Positions 12,455 to 25,300 of a stretch of 64,000 nucleotides of DNA are shown in pieces. The translations under genes were made by a program, and so were the position numbers. Source of the DNA: Zerene cesonia (taxonomy: Eukaryota; Arthropoda; Insecta; Lepidoptera; Pieridae). The notes below the pieces were generated by a model, which saw only the letters and a list, made by a program, of their open reading frames with translations, was not told the DNA's origin and ran no database searches. The stretch is from positions 4,340,001 through 4,404,000 of the forward strand of contig NC_052116.1 of the NCBI RefSeq assembly GCF_012273895.1, read 5' to 3'. Positions within the stretch are counted from its first letter, which is position 1. Each line of letters opens with the position of its first letter.

Positions 12455-14080
12455 ATTTGTAGCTCCATAAAAGATATAAGTACGTGTAAATAATACATAA
12501 ATAGACAAATAAATAAATAGATAATAATTTTGACTTTGCGGTAACTTGACAAAATACCTCAACTGGATCTGTCGGCTGTCATTTGTCAATGCTAAAGTCG
12601 TGTCATTTCGTTATCACAGATGCCATAAATAATACGACAGACGACAGGAAACCTTAATCGTATTTAACATAAATTTCGTGAACACATAGACTTATTACTA
12701 TATAAACTGCGTATAATATAACAATGATTGATTGATCATTAAAGAAGAAATGCAATATTAGTAGAATACATTTATTATAGTTACACATTTAACGGAGTAT
12801 CAAACGGCTTATATAAAAAAATTCACCTATACTTTGAACCATTTCCTGATAAATTGTATTTATAATTCCAAAATAAGTCTATAAGGAAACTATGATCCCC
12901 AACCCCCAACATGCACCCTGGATTCGCCTTGTGACTGTAAGAAACCAACATTGGTATTCATAATTCCGAGTTTGGACAGGCTATGGAATGATTTTGACGA
13001 AGGGCGTCGGGAAATGGATCCGGGATTTAATCTATTGTCCGATGCGGCGAGGCGGCGTGGGGCGAGTTCCGCTCACGCCGCCTACAGGAGGGTAGAGCGG
13101 TGATCCTACTTTGCCGCTCTAATTATGAGCCTGGCCCGGCAACGTGCAGCCGCCGGGGGCGCGGACGTATTTTAACCAGCTCCCGTGGCCCTTCACTCAA
13201 GTGGCTTGACGGAACACAGTGGGGTTTTGGTCGGTAAGAATCCGACATAACCCACAGCTTCATCCCCGGGGGCCGTGGGTATCTATGCAAGATTTCCCCA
13301 CTATAAAAAAAAAAGGCTATGGAATGATTTACCATCTGCAGTTATGCCTAACATTGACCTACACCTGTAACACCACCAGTGTTACTTGTGCTAATGGTCA
13401 GTGGTAACCACTTACATTTGGTGGAGGTTACTGTATGTAATAATTATATACTAACCTAATAATAATAACTACTCCAAAACATTTATATTTGTCACTTATT
13501 CTGAATACATGCATTTTAGAATAAATCACTAACAGAATAATAAACACAATTTTTACTTAGAAAATTTTGCTAAAAATAATTTGTTGAAAGCAAATAACAT
13601 TTATTAAACAATAATTTGCTTTCAAAATGTGCTTAAAATTGTGATTTATTATGTATTTCTACTTATATTTCCCACAAAGTATGTATGCTAAATTCTTAAT
13701 AGCATCTATATTATACATTTCACAAATAAGAGTTACAAATTATAAACAAAACATTTTCTTAAATATTTAATTTGATATTTATTTTATGCCTGTGCTGTGC
13801 ATAATAAAAGGTTCTAGGTCTCCTGCAAAAATTACAATTCATTTACTAAGTGGATTAGTTGTTATTTTATACATCTTGTACTAATTCAAAAATCAATCAT
13901 TTTGTTTTAAAGGGATAATTTGCACGTTTTTAGGATTATTTCACTTAAAAAGATGTTAAACATCAGCATCATTTTATATAGTTTAAAGTATAAAGCTATT
14001 ATTATATTTATATAAAAGTAATCTATGTTATATTGTTTTGATGTATGATAACAAATTTAATTTCAAAAATTCCTTATTTA
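12455..14080. other. Intergenic, Wdr45b promoter side to Lamtor2 3' end
   Basis: Apart from the retrotransposon insert at 12978-13330, I see no gene. It should contain the Wdr45b promoter next to 12455 and the Lamtor2 3' UTR on the right (minus-strand AATAAA equivalent near 13775). Confidence 0.5.
12978..13330 (+). mobile_element. 5'-truncated non-LTR retrotransposon with 17-bp target duplication
   Basis: A GC-rich block (12995-13313) ends in a poly(A) run. It is flanked by perfect 17-bp direct repeats AGGCTATGGAATGATTT at 12978-12994 and 13314-13330. Together these are the hallmarks of target-primed reverse transcription. The body has no RT domain and looks like the 3' UTR of a lepidopteran non-LTR element (phrases AATCCGACATAACCCACAGC and GGGTATCTATGCAAGATTTC). 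A SINE is the alternative. Base composition contrasts sharply with the flanks. Confidence 0.8.
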
Positions 14081-14541
14081 CTATGAATTGGCCACTTGCT
14101 TAAGAGGACCCTCTAAATATTGTGCAATTGCTTTAATCTTTTCCCTTAAGATACCAAACCCAACAATCTCTTTAGAATATAAGCAAAGTAACAAATTAGC
14201 AACTTGTGTTACTGCAATTTTACCATTTTGACAATCCACTAATATTAAATCTAACTTTTCTTCTTTGAATACATTTCTTCCCTGTTTTTCATAAGCAGAC
14301 CAAACATTACTCGCAATAGCAGCAGTGACTCTTGCATCTTTATCATTATAGCCAGAATAAGCTAAGAGTGCTCCTTGGTGAGTAAGAAGTCTGTAATTAA
14401 AATATTAAACTATGACTTCCTGTAATTGTTCTGTGAATATTATTGCTTAATTCAAGTTCAAGCTCTATATTACAATGTATTTTCGACACCTCCGGTGTTT
14501 GCCTGGCTCAGTACTTGAGTTAATGCTTTAGGTTTTAGCAT
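14081..14541 (-). CDS. Lamtor2: Ragulator complex protein LAMTOR2 (p14, roadblock/LC7)
   Basis: This is a subunit of the lysosomal Ragulator scaffold, which anchors Rag GTPases and MEK1/ERK and supports mTORC1 activation by amino acids. It has two exons: 14541-14474 (68 bp, donor GTAATA) and 14390-14081 (310 bp, acceptor TTACAG). They join in phase to 125 aa, exactly the human length. Near-invariant stretches are MLKPKALTQVLSQANTGGV, GALLAYSGY, DARVTAAIASNVW, AVTQVANLLLCLYSKE and VGFGILR, and it ends LKQVANS before TAG. The fold is a single roadblock/LC7 domain without catalytic residues. Neither exon begins a long ATG-initiated ORF in isolation, so a naive scan misses the gene. Confidence 0.97.
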
Positions 14542-15873
14542 GTTTTACACCCAATTGGATAAAAGTTCAACAGATATTCCTTTTCAAATGTTCTTGTTAT
14601 ATTTTGTTAATATTGTTTAGATGTCATAAATAAGAAACTGAAATATATGTGAATAAATAACTTATCACAATTAATAATAATGGGTAGGTAATTTTAAATA
14701 TAAATTCTGTAAACCACACAATATTTTGACAACAAAATAAAATAACTCATGACAAATGACATTAACCAAAAGATAAGGAACTAGTTAGACATTTTTTTTA
14801 TCTTCGTGGTAAGAAGATATGTCTATTTGCCAGTGACAAGTATATTAGGTAAACATAGACAAATATTAAATTACTAGGTATGTTCATGAGAAATTGCCAC
14901 CCAAGAAAAGACTTGAATTTTTTAAATAAATAAAATAAATAAAAATCATTTATTGAACAAATTATAAATCACATAGAACATGAAACCCAGACTCCTAATA
15001 TAGCTTTCGCTGTGTTTCAGGAGTCTGTGTCTTCCCGATACAGTACATAATAGTTCAATTTAGACACAATAAAATGTAATTGCAGCTACATACATATGAC
15101 ATTTAAAATTCTATAATTTAATATAAGTTTATAATGTTTAATAATTAACAATTTTAATAATTTACATTTTATCAATAAGTTATTTATATATTCATGAAAT
15201 TAAACTACTTAAAATCCGAGTTTTGAAGTAGTGTAGATTGTATGTGTTGTGTAGTGTGTGTATGTGTGAATTATGTCCAAAGATTAAGAATTAGTTTTTT
15301 TTCCGTAAATAATAAGTATGTGTTTAATAATATAATATTAAATATATGATACCTAGCTGTTGCACTGATCTCTAAAGTGGAATGCGCGCCACGAAAGTAG
15401 CGTATGAACAAAATATTATAGGTCCACCATATCGTATAAAGAATTGATAATTTTAATATGCATTTATGATGAAATTAAAAAAAAACCTTTTTATTTCCTA
15501 CTATGCGAGTTTAGGCTATAATCCACAATACTGCAAGTATAGCTTGGTAGATGTCACATATCATTTAACTTGTGATACCTTTGACATGCCGGATTCCACT
15601 CAATGCGTTCCTGCACCGTTTCGAGAAGAGGTAATTTAAAGAATGTGCGGATAAATAGAAAAACCAATTCATTCCTTGCACGCAAGTACTGTCTTGAACC
15701 CGTTCGTTTTAAGTCCGAGGTCCTAACATCTGAGCCACCGATACTCTCATGAGTACACAAAGAAGATAAATAAATTAATAAAAGCTAAAAATATATCATA
15801 ACAAATTTGTTTTATTTAGTTTTATACTTATGATTAAAATAAAACAAAATGTATACAACAACATAATTAAATT
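14542..15873. other. Intergenic between Lamtor2 and Sdad1, repeat-bearing
   Basis: It holds the Lamtor2 promoter (adjacent to 14542), a probable LINE 3'-end fragment in inverse orientation at about 14920-15065 (T-rich/AATAAAT edge followed by a unique 3'-UTR-like block), and a decayed SINE at about 15485-15745. A minus-strand AATAAA equivalent for Sdad1 lies near 15815. No gene recognised. Confidence 0.5.
15485..15745 (-). mobile_element. Degenerate GATGAT-family SINE
   Basis: Read on the minus strand, it follows the same path as the intact copies near 37.1 and 43.9 kb: GGTGGCTCAGATGTTAGGAC, CTCGGACTTAAAA, GGGTTCAAGACAG, GCGTGCAAGGAAT, ACGGTGCAGGAACGC, ATGTGACATCTACCA, TGTGGATTATAGCCT. It is heavily mutated and has lost the GATGAT tail. 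Confidence 0.65.
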
Positions 15874-18027
15874 TCAACTCATTTTTTTCTGTTTTATCAA
15901 ATAATTTCTGAAGGCAATTTGTTTTTCCTTAAAAGATCTTTTTATTTTACCCTTCGCCTTGTGCTTAATCATTTGGTATGATTTAGTTTTCCTTTTTTCT
16001 CTATTTGTTTTAGAACAGTTAACATTTTTCCGTCTATCTTTAAAACCAAACTTTTCTCTTTCCTCACGCCCTTTAAGAACAGTTTCAAGCCTAGCATTTT
16101 TATCATGTTTTCTTTTTTTGTAAATATTTTCAATATCTGACAATTTCACCAGTTCTGAAGAATCTTCTTCTTCATCTACAACAACTTTTTTACGTTTTAC
16201 ACCAGATACATGTTTCTTTAATTGAGCTGCTTCTATTCTTTTAAAGTCTTCATCAGTAAAAATTTTACCCATTGCAACCTCACGGGCAGTTTTTATTTTC
16301 GCTTCAATTTCTTCTGGAGTCAACTTACGTTGTTTGGTTTTTACAATTTTTTTAGCAGCAACACTTTTGTCAAGATTTTGTTTTTCTTTATCTGCATTTG
16401 TTTCTTCATCTTCTTTTTCTTCTTCCTCATCTTCATTATCACTTATGTCACTTTCTTCACTATCAGTAGAAATGTGTATGTCTTCATCAGAAGAAGCAAC
16501 ATCCACCCATTCATCCTCAGAGTCTTCTATTTCATTCTTTGTCTTCTTACTAACCTTCTTTTTTTCTACAATTTCCTCACTCTCCAATAACACTTCCGAG
16601 CCGGGTACATAATCTTTGATGTCAATTTCTCCATATTTTTTAGTTTTTAATTCCAATGAAGCTTCAGAAGGTCTACCACGATCTTTCTTATGTAACATTT
16701 TAGGCATTGACTGCCTATATAGTTGAATGAGTGATCTGGCAGCCATCATGACAGATTTTTCTTTGTATGTCTTGTATTGCACAAAATCTTGTAGCAGATC
16801 TTCCGTTATTGCAAGAGGGCATCGTGTACAAATCTCTCTTACAGCATTTAATCCAACAGCCATAACATCAGTTGAATTTCTTTCAGTGATAAAGTTATTG
16901 GCTATCGCTTTTATAACTGGCTCAATAACTTCAGGTGGAACCAATTCATGAGCAGCTTGAGCTGCAAACTGAAGAATTCTTGTCACTTCCCTTTGATGGG
17001 GCATCAATAATCTTGCAATGAATGGATAGTAATTGAATAAAAACAAATTGTGCAAACCAATTAATCTTGAAATTACATCCAATGTCATAAGTTTCACTTC
17101 AAATCTTTCATTTGAAGATTCTACTTGTTTAAATAACTTTTCAGCAAACCCTTGTGCATTGTTAATAAGGTGAAGTGCAGAAAAATTGAATACTGGAGCT
17201 TTTTCCTTTCTCTTTTTTATTTTCTTTGCAATTTTTTTCACTTTATCTACCATTTTCTCTCTTTTCCTGGTTTTTTTATTAAACTTATTTGATATCATAG
17301 TATCTCTTGGGTCAACCTCATCTTCACTATCAGAATTGGGTTTTTCTTCTTCGTCTCGACTCAGAAAAAATTTGAGCGATGCTACCATTACTTTAGTAAT
17401 TTTAGAAAAACAACCTATATCTGCTATGATGTTAACAGTCTTATTATCATTCCATATATTTTTATGATACAACTCAATCAAGATGTCTACAGCTAATTTT
17501 GCAGTCTTAACATTTGTATCACGCAACATAGTGAAAATGAAGTTCTGTAATGTTGAATTTAATTTCATATCCTTATGTTTCATATTTAAGTTTTTAATGT
17601 CAGTGATGATGTGTGTCTTCAGGTATTCTCTTAAATTTTTGTCCTGACATTTGATTAGAGAGAAGAAGAGCTCAAGTAAGTCAAATGAGCTTACAAAATT
17701 TTTATTTCTCAGCAAAATTAAACATTTACATAAGGCCATTCTCATATCATTGTGGAGAATTGTATTATGTGTTTTTAAAATATCGACTATTTTCTGCGGA
17801 AAAGTCTTCATATCATTTTGATAACATTGGGTAACCTGCGCCAAAAACATTGCTTGTTCATCCAACTTTTTGTTATACTGTGTTGGATTTAACTGAAATA
17901 TTTCTAATGTTGTATCAAAGTGGGCCAGTTGCTGTCGAAATTCATCTTTATAAGAATCTGGGTCCCTCTTTACCAAATTTTGTAGTTGAGTTAAATTATT
18001 GGGCAATTGGTTATTATGTCGAACCAT
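15874..18027 (-). CDS. Sdad1: Protein SDA1 homologue (60S ribosome biogenesis)
   Basis: This is the homologue of yeast Sda1, human SDAD1 and Drosophila Mys45A, a nucleolar factor needed for 60S subunit maturation and export. A single uninterrupted ORF gives 717 aa (human 687). I chose the ATG at 18027 because the sequence then aligns with the family start (NNQLPNNLTQLQNLVKRDP); an in-frame ATG lies 11 codons upstream at 18060. From N to C: conserved helical region (FLAQVTQCYQ, ILHNDMRMALCKCLILLRN), a basic tract at about 250-280 (KKTRKREKMVDKVKKIAKK), the central SDA1 region (GFAEKLFKQ, MPHQREVTRILQFAAQAAHE), SVMMAARSLIQLYR, an acidic Asp/Glu/Ser block at about 500-550, and a Lys/Arg-rich tail typical of nucleolar localisation. 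It lacks introns, unlike most of its neighbours. Confidence 0.95.
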   Translation of the reverse strand: MVRHNNQLPNNLTQLQNLVKRDPDSYKDEFRQQLAHFDTTLEIFQLNPTQYNKKLDEQAMFLAQVTQCYQNDMKTFPQKIVDILKTHNTILHNDMRMALCKCLILLRNKNFVSSFDLLELFFSLIKCQDKNLREYLKTHIITDIKNLNMKHKDMKLNSTLQNFIFTMLRDTNVKTAKLAVDILIELYHKNIWNDNKTVNIIADIGCFSKITKVMVASLKFFLSRDEEEKPNSDSEDEVDPRDTMISNKFNKKTRKREKMVDKVKKIAKKIKKRKEKAPVFNFSALHLINNAQGFAEKLFKQVESSNERFEVKLMTLDVISRLIGLHNLFLFNYYPFIARLLMPHQREVTRILQFAAQAAHELVPPEVIEPVIKAIANNFITERNSTDVMAVGLNAVREICTRCPLAITEDLLQDFVQYKTYKEKSVMMAARSLIQLYRQSMPKMLHKKDRGRPSEASLELKTKKYGEIDIKDYVPGSEVLLESEEIVEKKKVSKKTKNEIEDSEDEWVDVASSDEDIHISTDSEESDISDNEDEEEEKEDEETNADKEKQNLDKSVAAKKIVKTKQRKLTPEEIEAKIKTAREVAMGKIFTDEDFKRIEAAQLKKHVSGVKRKKVVVDEEEDSSELVKLSDIENIYKKRKHDKNARLETVLKGREEREKFGFKDRRKNVNCSKTNREKRKTKSYQMIKHKAKGKIKRSFKEKQIAFRNYLIKQKKMS

Positions 18028-19378
18028 TTTTCTAAGGTCGATGCTACCGCTGATAGGCACAATATGAAATGTCGATTATATGAACGAATTAGTCATATAG
18101 TCATAACGAATTATGCGAACAATTTAACACCTTATATTCCGATTTTTACAAGCACATTTATGAACACATGTACATCAATACTCAATAGGCATTGACGTAA
18201 ATTTTTAAGAAATTTCAAATTTCACAGATGCCAAACATTGAAAAATTGACATGTAAACTACAGATAAAACCAGAGCTGTATACATACACATAACACTTTG
18301 TTTTTTTATGAAATAAAATTTAGTTATATCTGAATATAGAGTAATATAATAACATTTTACAAAATATACAATAAAATTAAACGGTTCCATAAAGTGCAAA
18401 ATATAGTCAAGGCGACCTCCGACTTCGACTTTTCAATGAAAATTAATGAATTAATATATGTATTTAGATGGGTCAATCTATGAAGAAAACAATTTTCAAT
18501 ATAGGTCTACAATTTGAAGAAAAATAGGGAAATATACGTCAATTTATTAAAATAAAGAACTTTCTTTGACCGTAAAGAAAATCTTTTTAAACATGTGTAA
18601 AAATGCATTGAATAGTCTAGTCCGTGATTAATAATTATAATAGCTAATTATAAATCAGAATTTAAGGATTTGGAGAGGTTGTTCGTTTGACCTTCAAGGG
18701 CAAATTAACTGTAACTTGTACACAACCTTTAAATTCAAGGGTAGCGTGCAGAAAATAAATTGAGTTTTCAATCTGCGCATGTGTAACATCTTAACTGCTC
18801 AAAACGGCGAAGGAAAACATCTTGAAGAAGCCGGTGTCTCCGAGAAGCATAAAACTTCGACATGTGACATCTGCGAACCCGCCTTGGCCAGCGTGGTGGA
18901 TTATGGCCTAAACCCTCATAAGAGGCCTATGTCCCGGCAGTGGCAACATTTATGGGCTGATGATGATGACGTACTCTTTACAGAGAAAGCTTTAAGACAT
19001 TTCTCTTGGAATCAAAATTCTTTTACAGACTTACGCTTTATGCATCTACGCCAGGTTATCATTTATGTTGATAAGAATTATAAATTTGTTTTCAATTTAC
19101 GTGTACGACTCTGATACGATATCGTGCTAATTTTTCTGCCTATATAAAACTTATTTGTAGAATGTGTATTTTAATTTAATTCTTACATAATATGAAAGAT
19201 ATGCTTGCGTATATATAATATCAATAAAAAATGCCAAGATATCTTTAGTAACATATATAATTGTCAAAAAATGGTTTCCCATCGTTGCGGCATTAGAAAG
19301 CTCTATTTTATTAGCGCCGACCATTGATGATTTGAATAATTTGGGTTGTCATTGTAGTTTCTTTGTAATTAAATTACT
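18028..19378. other. Intergenic, Sdad1 promoter to Ift140 3' end
   Basis: No gene recognised. It contains the Sdad1 5' region, one SINE at 18738-18971, and probably the Ift140 3' UTR (minus-strand AATAAA equivalent near 19309). Confidence 0.5.
18738..18971 (+). mobile_element. GATGAT-tailed SINE, 5' part degraded
   Basis: It matches the family through AGCGTGCAGAAAATAAATTG, TCTGCGCATGTGTAACATC, CGAAGGAAAACATCTTG, ATGTGACATCTGCGAACCCG, GCCAGCGTGGTGGATTATGG and the tail GGGCTGATGATGATGAC. The tRNA-like head is not clearly preserved. Confidence 0.7.
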
Positions 19379-22300
19379 TCAAATAATTTCCTCGACACTT
19401 TGATCTGGAGAGTCTGATCTCGAGTTCTCCTCCTGTGGTTGTATTTGAAAGGTTTTTAGCTGTTGTTCGAGTCCTACAATAAAAAAAAACAATAATAAAA
19501 CCAATATATATATCATTCATAAATAGGAAATTAGGGATGTAAAATAAAACTACGTCACGTACTTTCAACTTCTGGGTGAGAAGGTGCATGCAAAAGTAAC
19601 ATTTTTAGTATTTTCTCTTGATTGATAAGTCCAGGTCTTCCACTGACAGCTCTTATTAATTGTTGACCACTTGTTACACCTAAGGGCATGAATTACCAAA
19701 ATTGTCAATAATAATTAATAAATTATTATATTATAACTCAAACACACACACACTCACATACCCAAACCACTCTCTCTCAACTCTCACTCAACGCACATAA
19801 TGATTTAAACAACTAAAAATACCTATACAATCTTTACTTATTAATTACATAATACATAAAACATTGACATACGAGTTCATATAATCTACCTTCAAAATAA
19901 TATCAGATTAAGAGACAACAATGAAGAAACTCTGAATGTTTATTAACTATCAAAAAGGCAATAGACCGCGAGTCAGCTCCAAATACTGTATAGTGTATAT
20001 CGCTTCATTTGGTAAGTAAATACGTCATCAGCACAGTGGTTGTTCCCATCTTTGGATAACCAGCTGACATGAAACCTTATAACCATTTGACTTTTTAATT
20101 TCTTCAACATAGTGGATTAACTATCACGAAATCCGTTGCTGGTGCAGGGACAATAATGTTTGAGATATCCCTATTAATTTCAAATTTAAAGAGATTATAA
20201 TACTGTAATAAATAGGTCAGCCTTTAACATAATCATTAACTTACAACTTACCCTCATTAATGTCGCTACCTTGCAAGGTTTTTTTCACATCAATGAACCG
20301 CTTTACTAGTGCACTCTGTTCTTGTAAAGCTATCAGTTGAGCATCTATGAAATAAGTTTGAATTAATTTATTTATTTAGTTAGGAGACTTAAATAATATT
20401 TTTTTAAATAATATTATATTCTCACTCATTTCAGGATCCGTAGACTTCGCTATACATCGTGTTGCTTCTTTGAGGGCATCCAATCCTTTTTCAAAATTCT
20501 ATAAGATAAAAACACATTTATTCCATAACAAAGTACATCATAACATCATGAACAAAAGGCATATAAAAATACATACCACTTCTATAAAACGTTTGGAATG
20601 CAGTGTTTTTTTTATATGTTTACCTTAAAACATACCTCATACTCATCGATTTCCATTTTGGCGCATTCCGCGTAAAATGAAGCGAGTTTGCCATACGCCT
20701 TCGCTTTAGTGTAGAAGTGTAGGATATGTCTAGTGAGATCTGGTCTAGTGCGCCACTGAGCCCTCCTTCGCAAGTAGTCAGCTGCCATTAGCTGTGCAGT
20801 TCTGTCGCGGCTGGCAGCGGCAAATGTTGCGATTCGTTCCGCATCCCCTGATCGAATCAACCAACGCATCGCGCCCGCCTGAAAACGAATTGAGCATTTT
20901 ATCATATTATAAAGTATTTAATTTTATTAACAAAATTACTGTTTACCATATATTAGTCACAAATTTTTTTCATTCTGTCGAGTTCTAATACTGATAGATG
21001 ACCCATATCGATGTCGGTAAAATTTTGCGGATCAAAAAGACAGATCGACAAACATGTTTAAAGAAATTAATTATCTTGATTCAATATGCACAATAGCATT
21101 AAATCGAAAATCATTGAACTAATTTTAAACACTCATTTGAATAACTATATTGTAACAATATGCTCAAAGACCAAATATCAATAATCCAAAAAAGTTAACC
21201 TTGTCACCTATATTAGCCAGCCGTTTGGCAGCTTGGTGGTAGAGACCCCTTGCGCCAAGAACGTCAGCTAAACGACGCAATAGAACATCACGACCAGTAG
21301 TACCCGCTGGGGCAGCGAGACGCTCACTTAGCTCTTCAGAGAGTGGTGCAGATGATTCCTCTACGATTTCTAACGCTTCCTCATACTGTAGCAAATTACA
21401 TAAGAATTACACTCATATTCGATTTTCCATTAACACAATTTCCTCAATTTTTTTATGCGATAAGCGGGCAACTGAGCTGGTGGTTTGTCTGATGTAAAGC
21501 GATGACAACCGCCCATGTATACTCGTAGAAGTAGTGCCTTTTCGAATGCGCCAACCACTTTTAAGGGGTAAAAGGAATGGACGGGGTGAAGAAAAGGAAA
21601 CGAGTCTCCAGCTCTTACACTCACCGTAGAAAACACAGTAGCATGCTACTATTTCACGCCGGTTTTCTGTGGAGGTGTGGTACTGCCCTGGCGCGAGCTG
21701 GCCCAATTCGTGCAAAAGCGTGCCAGACTCCCATATAAAAACTTAGAAATACTCTAAAAATAGTACTCAACTAATATTACTAGTTATCAGTGCCTTTATT
21801 CCTGGTTGGAAAATGAAAGCTTATTTAATGTATCAGCGTTTAAATGGATGCTAAAATAATTGATCTCACTTTTCCAGCAGTAGCTAGCAAAGCCGCTGCT
21901 TGTGGGTGGTGATCAGTTTTCTTAAGGTGAGTAGCGAGTGTACAAGCTAGTTCTGGGTCAACTTGATCTCCCAACGATTCCACGGCAGCAACAATCGCAT
22001 TCGTGTCTCCGGAACTCATTGCTAATTTCAATGCCATGTGTGGTTTACCTTTAATAATAAATGTTGTATTAAATTTAATGTGCGAATGTTATAAAACATA
22101 AATGAAAAAAAAATCTAGAAACAAGTAATTTCTTACCGGATTTTTGATATAAAGCTATGGCTTGCTCAATTTGGCCTGCGTTCTCCAAAATTGAAGCTGC
22201 ATAAAGAGCATGTTTTGGTGATGAGGATCCAGCTCTCCAAACCAAATTCCACGTACTTGTTTCGGCGGCAATTCTGATAGCTGATGCGATAGCACCACAT

Positions 22301-25300
22301 TTTATGTACATCTATAAATCAAAATAACGGTCAATAAATACGTTTAACAAGTACATGGCATAAACAGCAATTACAACTTTATTTCTTTTATTTACCTTTA
22401 CCACTTTTTCGGTTTCATTTGTATTTGCTTCCAGGTAGCGAGCCATTTGATATAGAGATGAAGAATTTTTCTGAGATAGTTTTTCAGCTTCTTCTAGTCT
22501 ATCCATATGGCACAATAATCTTGTTTGTTCACCAAAATCGTTAGCTCGAGTGTATGCTTCCAAAGCCCCATCTAGATCACCTATACTTTCGAGATAGTGA
22601 CCCCACCACGTTATCAAACCAGCATCCTTCGATGTTGAAACATACTGGGCCAACATGGGCGCCTGTCCTTGCGCTATAAGCATTCTGGGGACGTGAGGGA
22701 CAAGAGTTCCTGCTTTTTCGAATAATTTAAGAGAGTCACTTGTATCTCCATTCATCCACATAATCTTTGCTAACCTATGCTGAGCACTTTTTACTAAAAG
22801 TATATTTTCACCTAAAGTATCGTCACTGATAATTTCATTTAATCCACCTTCCCGAGCAGATATGAGTCGTGTAACAAGGTCCAGTCTTTGACTCTCTCGG
22901 AAAAGTTTATGAGCCTCATCAATCATGCCCAAATTAACAGCAAGAACTCCAACTTTGGATGTGTCATCCATACTATCATCCTGCATGACTTTACGCATCA
23001 TCATTGCTCCTTTAATATTCCCCATCTTACTCAGACAAACTGCGCCAACGTCAGCTCTTTTGCGAAGTACGCATTCTTTAGCCAAACTATCCCATACGAC
23101 TGAGGTTTTAGATCCTACGATATTAGTCCCTATTATGACAGCCTTTTCTAAGAAACCTGTACACATATAAAACAGAAAATTCAAAACCTCCTTTATTTTG
23201 TTGCTATCATGATCTGACTGTTCCTCGAATTCGTTTAATAGAATCTTATGCATATTTTGATGAGATAAAATTGCAACATATGGTGAATGTATTGAGCACA
23301 TGATAAAATCGGATATATAATTTTCTGAAGACGGGCACCAATTTTTATATTCATGAAGCACACCTTCATGACAGAAAAATAAATGAATTTGATCAAAGTC
23401 AACAGATCGCATATGAACTGCAACTAAACGAGAATCAAAATTGTCCCATAAAATCGTAATAGGCACACTTTGATATGGAGGTGTTCTGGAATCAGAGAGC
23501 AAAGTATTACTTATTTTATCGTTAGCAACATCCAACAGATATATTTTAGGATCTGGCGCTAAACCTGCATTGGCTATACTCAAACAAATGTAATTTCCAT
23601 TTGAATTGACAGATGCTCTCATGATTTCTCCAAAGTCTTCAAATATTTGATAACAATTTTTGGGCGGGTAGGGCATTCTTAAACCCTTCTTCGTAATTTC
23701 GGCTAGCTTAAGTACACCATCAATGGTTGCAACTACAATAAATCTATTTGTACTAGTAACAGCAATTGGTTCTCCCTCTCCTTCAGAACATGGCAGAATT
23801 CCTAATTTATTTCCTAATATTGAATAACATTCTATGTGAGAATTTGCTATGCCAACCAATATTTCATTGTACATAAAAAGGGCACTTGTTTTCCATGCAA
23901 ATGTTCTTATATGCGAAAATTTTATAACATCCTCTTTGTGGCACATCCATATCTGCAAATTAAGTATAACACTAAGGTTAATGCCAAAAATATAAAAAAT
24001 TACACACAATAATAGCATATAATGTAAAAATTTTACAGAATAATGACACTTACTTGAATTTCATTCCCATCACTTAAAGCTACATACATGTCTCGATAAA
24101 CAAACGATTTAATAGTTAGAGAAGAATTTATAGTAGAAGTTGCATTATCCTTGCCCATAATATTAATTTCACTAGCTGCTTTTTGAACCATAAACAATTT
24201 TGGAGAATATCCCCAACATACATGTTGCTCAGATAAAATATATGCATTTGTAATGCAGTTAACATGTAAAAGTGGATTCATTAAGCCCTCAGAACCCCAG
24301 CAAACTTGTTTTACTGTTCCTTTGACTGTAGTTCTGCTTAATAATTTCCAATTATTCTTATGATCACGCCTCCAAAGATATAGATTGCCTAAGGAAGATC
24401 CACAACATAGTGTATCACTTAAATTACAATAGCTAATGCTTGTAAATGTTTCTCCAGAGGCTATTTCTTCAGTCTCATTAGGTAAAACATCATTGTCACC
24501 ATTTTCACTGTCCCATATTCTTATAACTTTATCACCGGTTATAACTGCAACTGAAAAGTTTCCAGCTAGAACTATACTTTGGCCATTCTTTGAAGACATT
24601 CTTACATGAGTGTCTGTAGTTAGGGATCCATCATCTGATATAAGAAATCTGGATAAACTGAGTGCTCCAGCAGATTCCCATGCTACAAGGAGATAATTGT
24701 GGTTAATTATATCCAGAAATACAATCACTCCTGGTGCATTCAGAACTTCTGAACAAGATCCAGCATGGTCAATGTACAAAATAACACCATTATCTTGAGC
24801 AGCAAAACATGCATGATTATCTGGCTGGTAACCTTCTCTCATTCTGGCAGTGGTACGAGGTCTCCACGCAGCCAAAACATCCAATGCATTTTCATCACCA
24901 GCTACTGCTGCTCGTGCTAGACCTCTAATAGAAGTTTCAGATGTCTGAAGTGGTGCACAAAATTTGACATGTGTAATGACATCTCCTAATTGATGGTGGA
25001 AAGCAGTCAATGGAGCACCTGAACTTGACTGCCAGCCAGATAATGAACCAGTGGCATCTGAAGCTAACAGTCGACCTCCACCAAAACTAAAGGTTACTGT
25101 AGTTAAAGCAGCATTGTGGGGTGCTTCTAAACGTGCCCAAGAATATTCCAACCAGATGTAAAGTTCTCCACCATCCCAGCCCACAACAAGAAGGCGTCTG
25201 GATGGATGCCAAGCTAAAGCAGTTACTTGATTTGCTGCAAGAACTGGCCAATCACATCCTTCTAGCAACTGACCCTAAATTAAAGAAAGTTATTAAATAT

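Noticed and set aside
16222..17467. Plus-strand ORFs rich in Phe/Ser
   Set aside because: They are the antisense of the Lys/Glu/Asp-rich Sdad1 coding sequence.
18779..19114. Plus-strand ORF of 111 aa
   Set aside because: It is read through a SINE copy.
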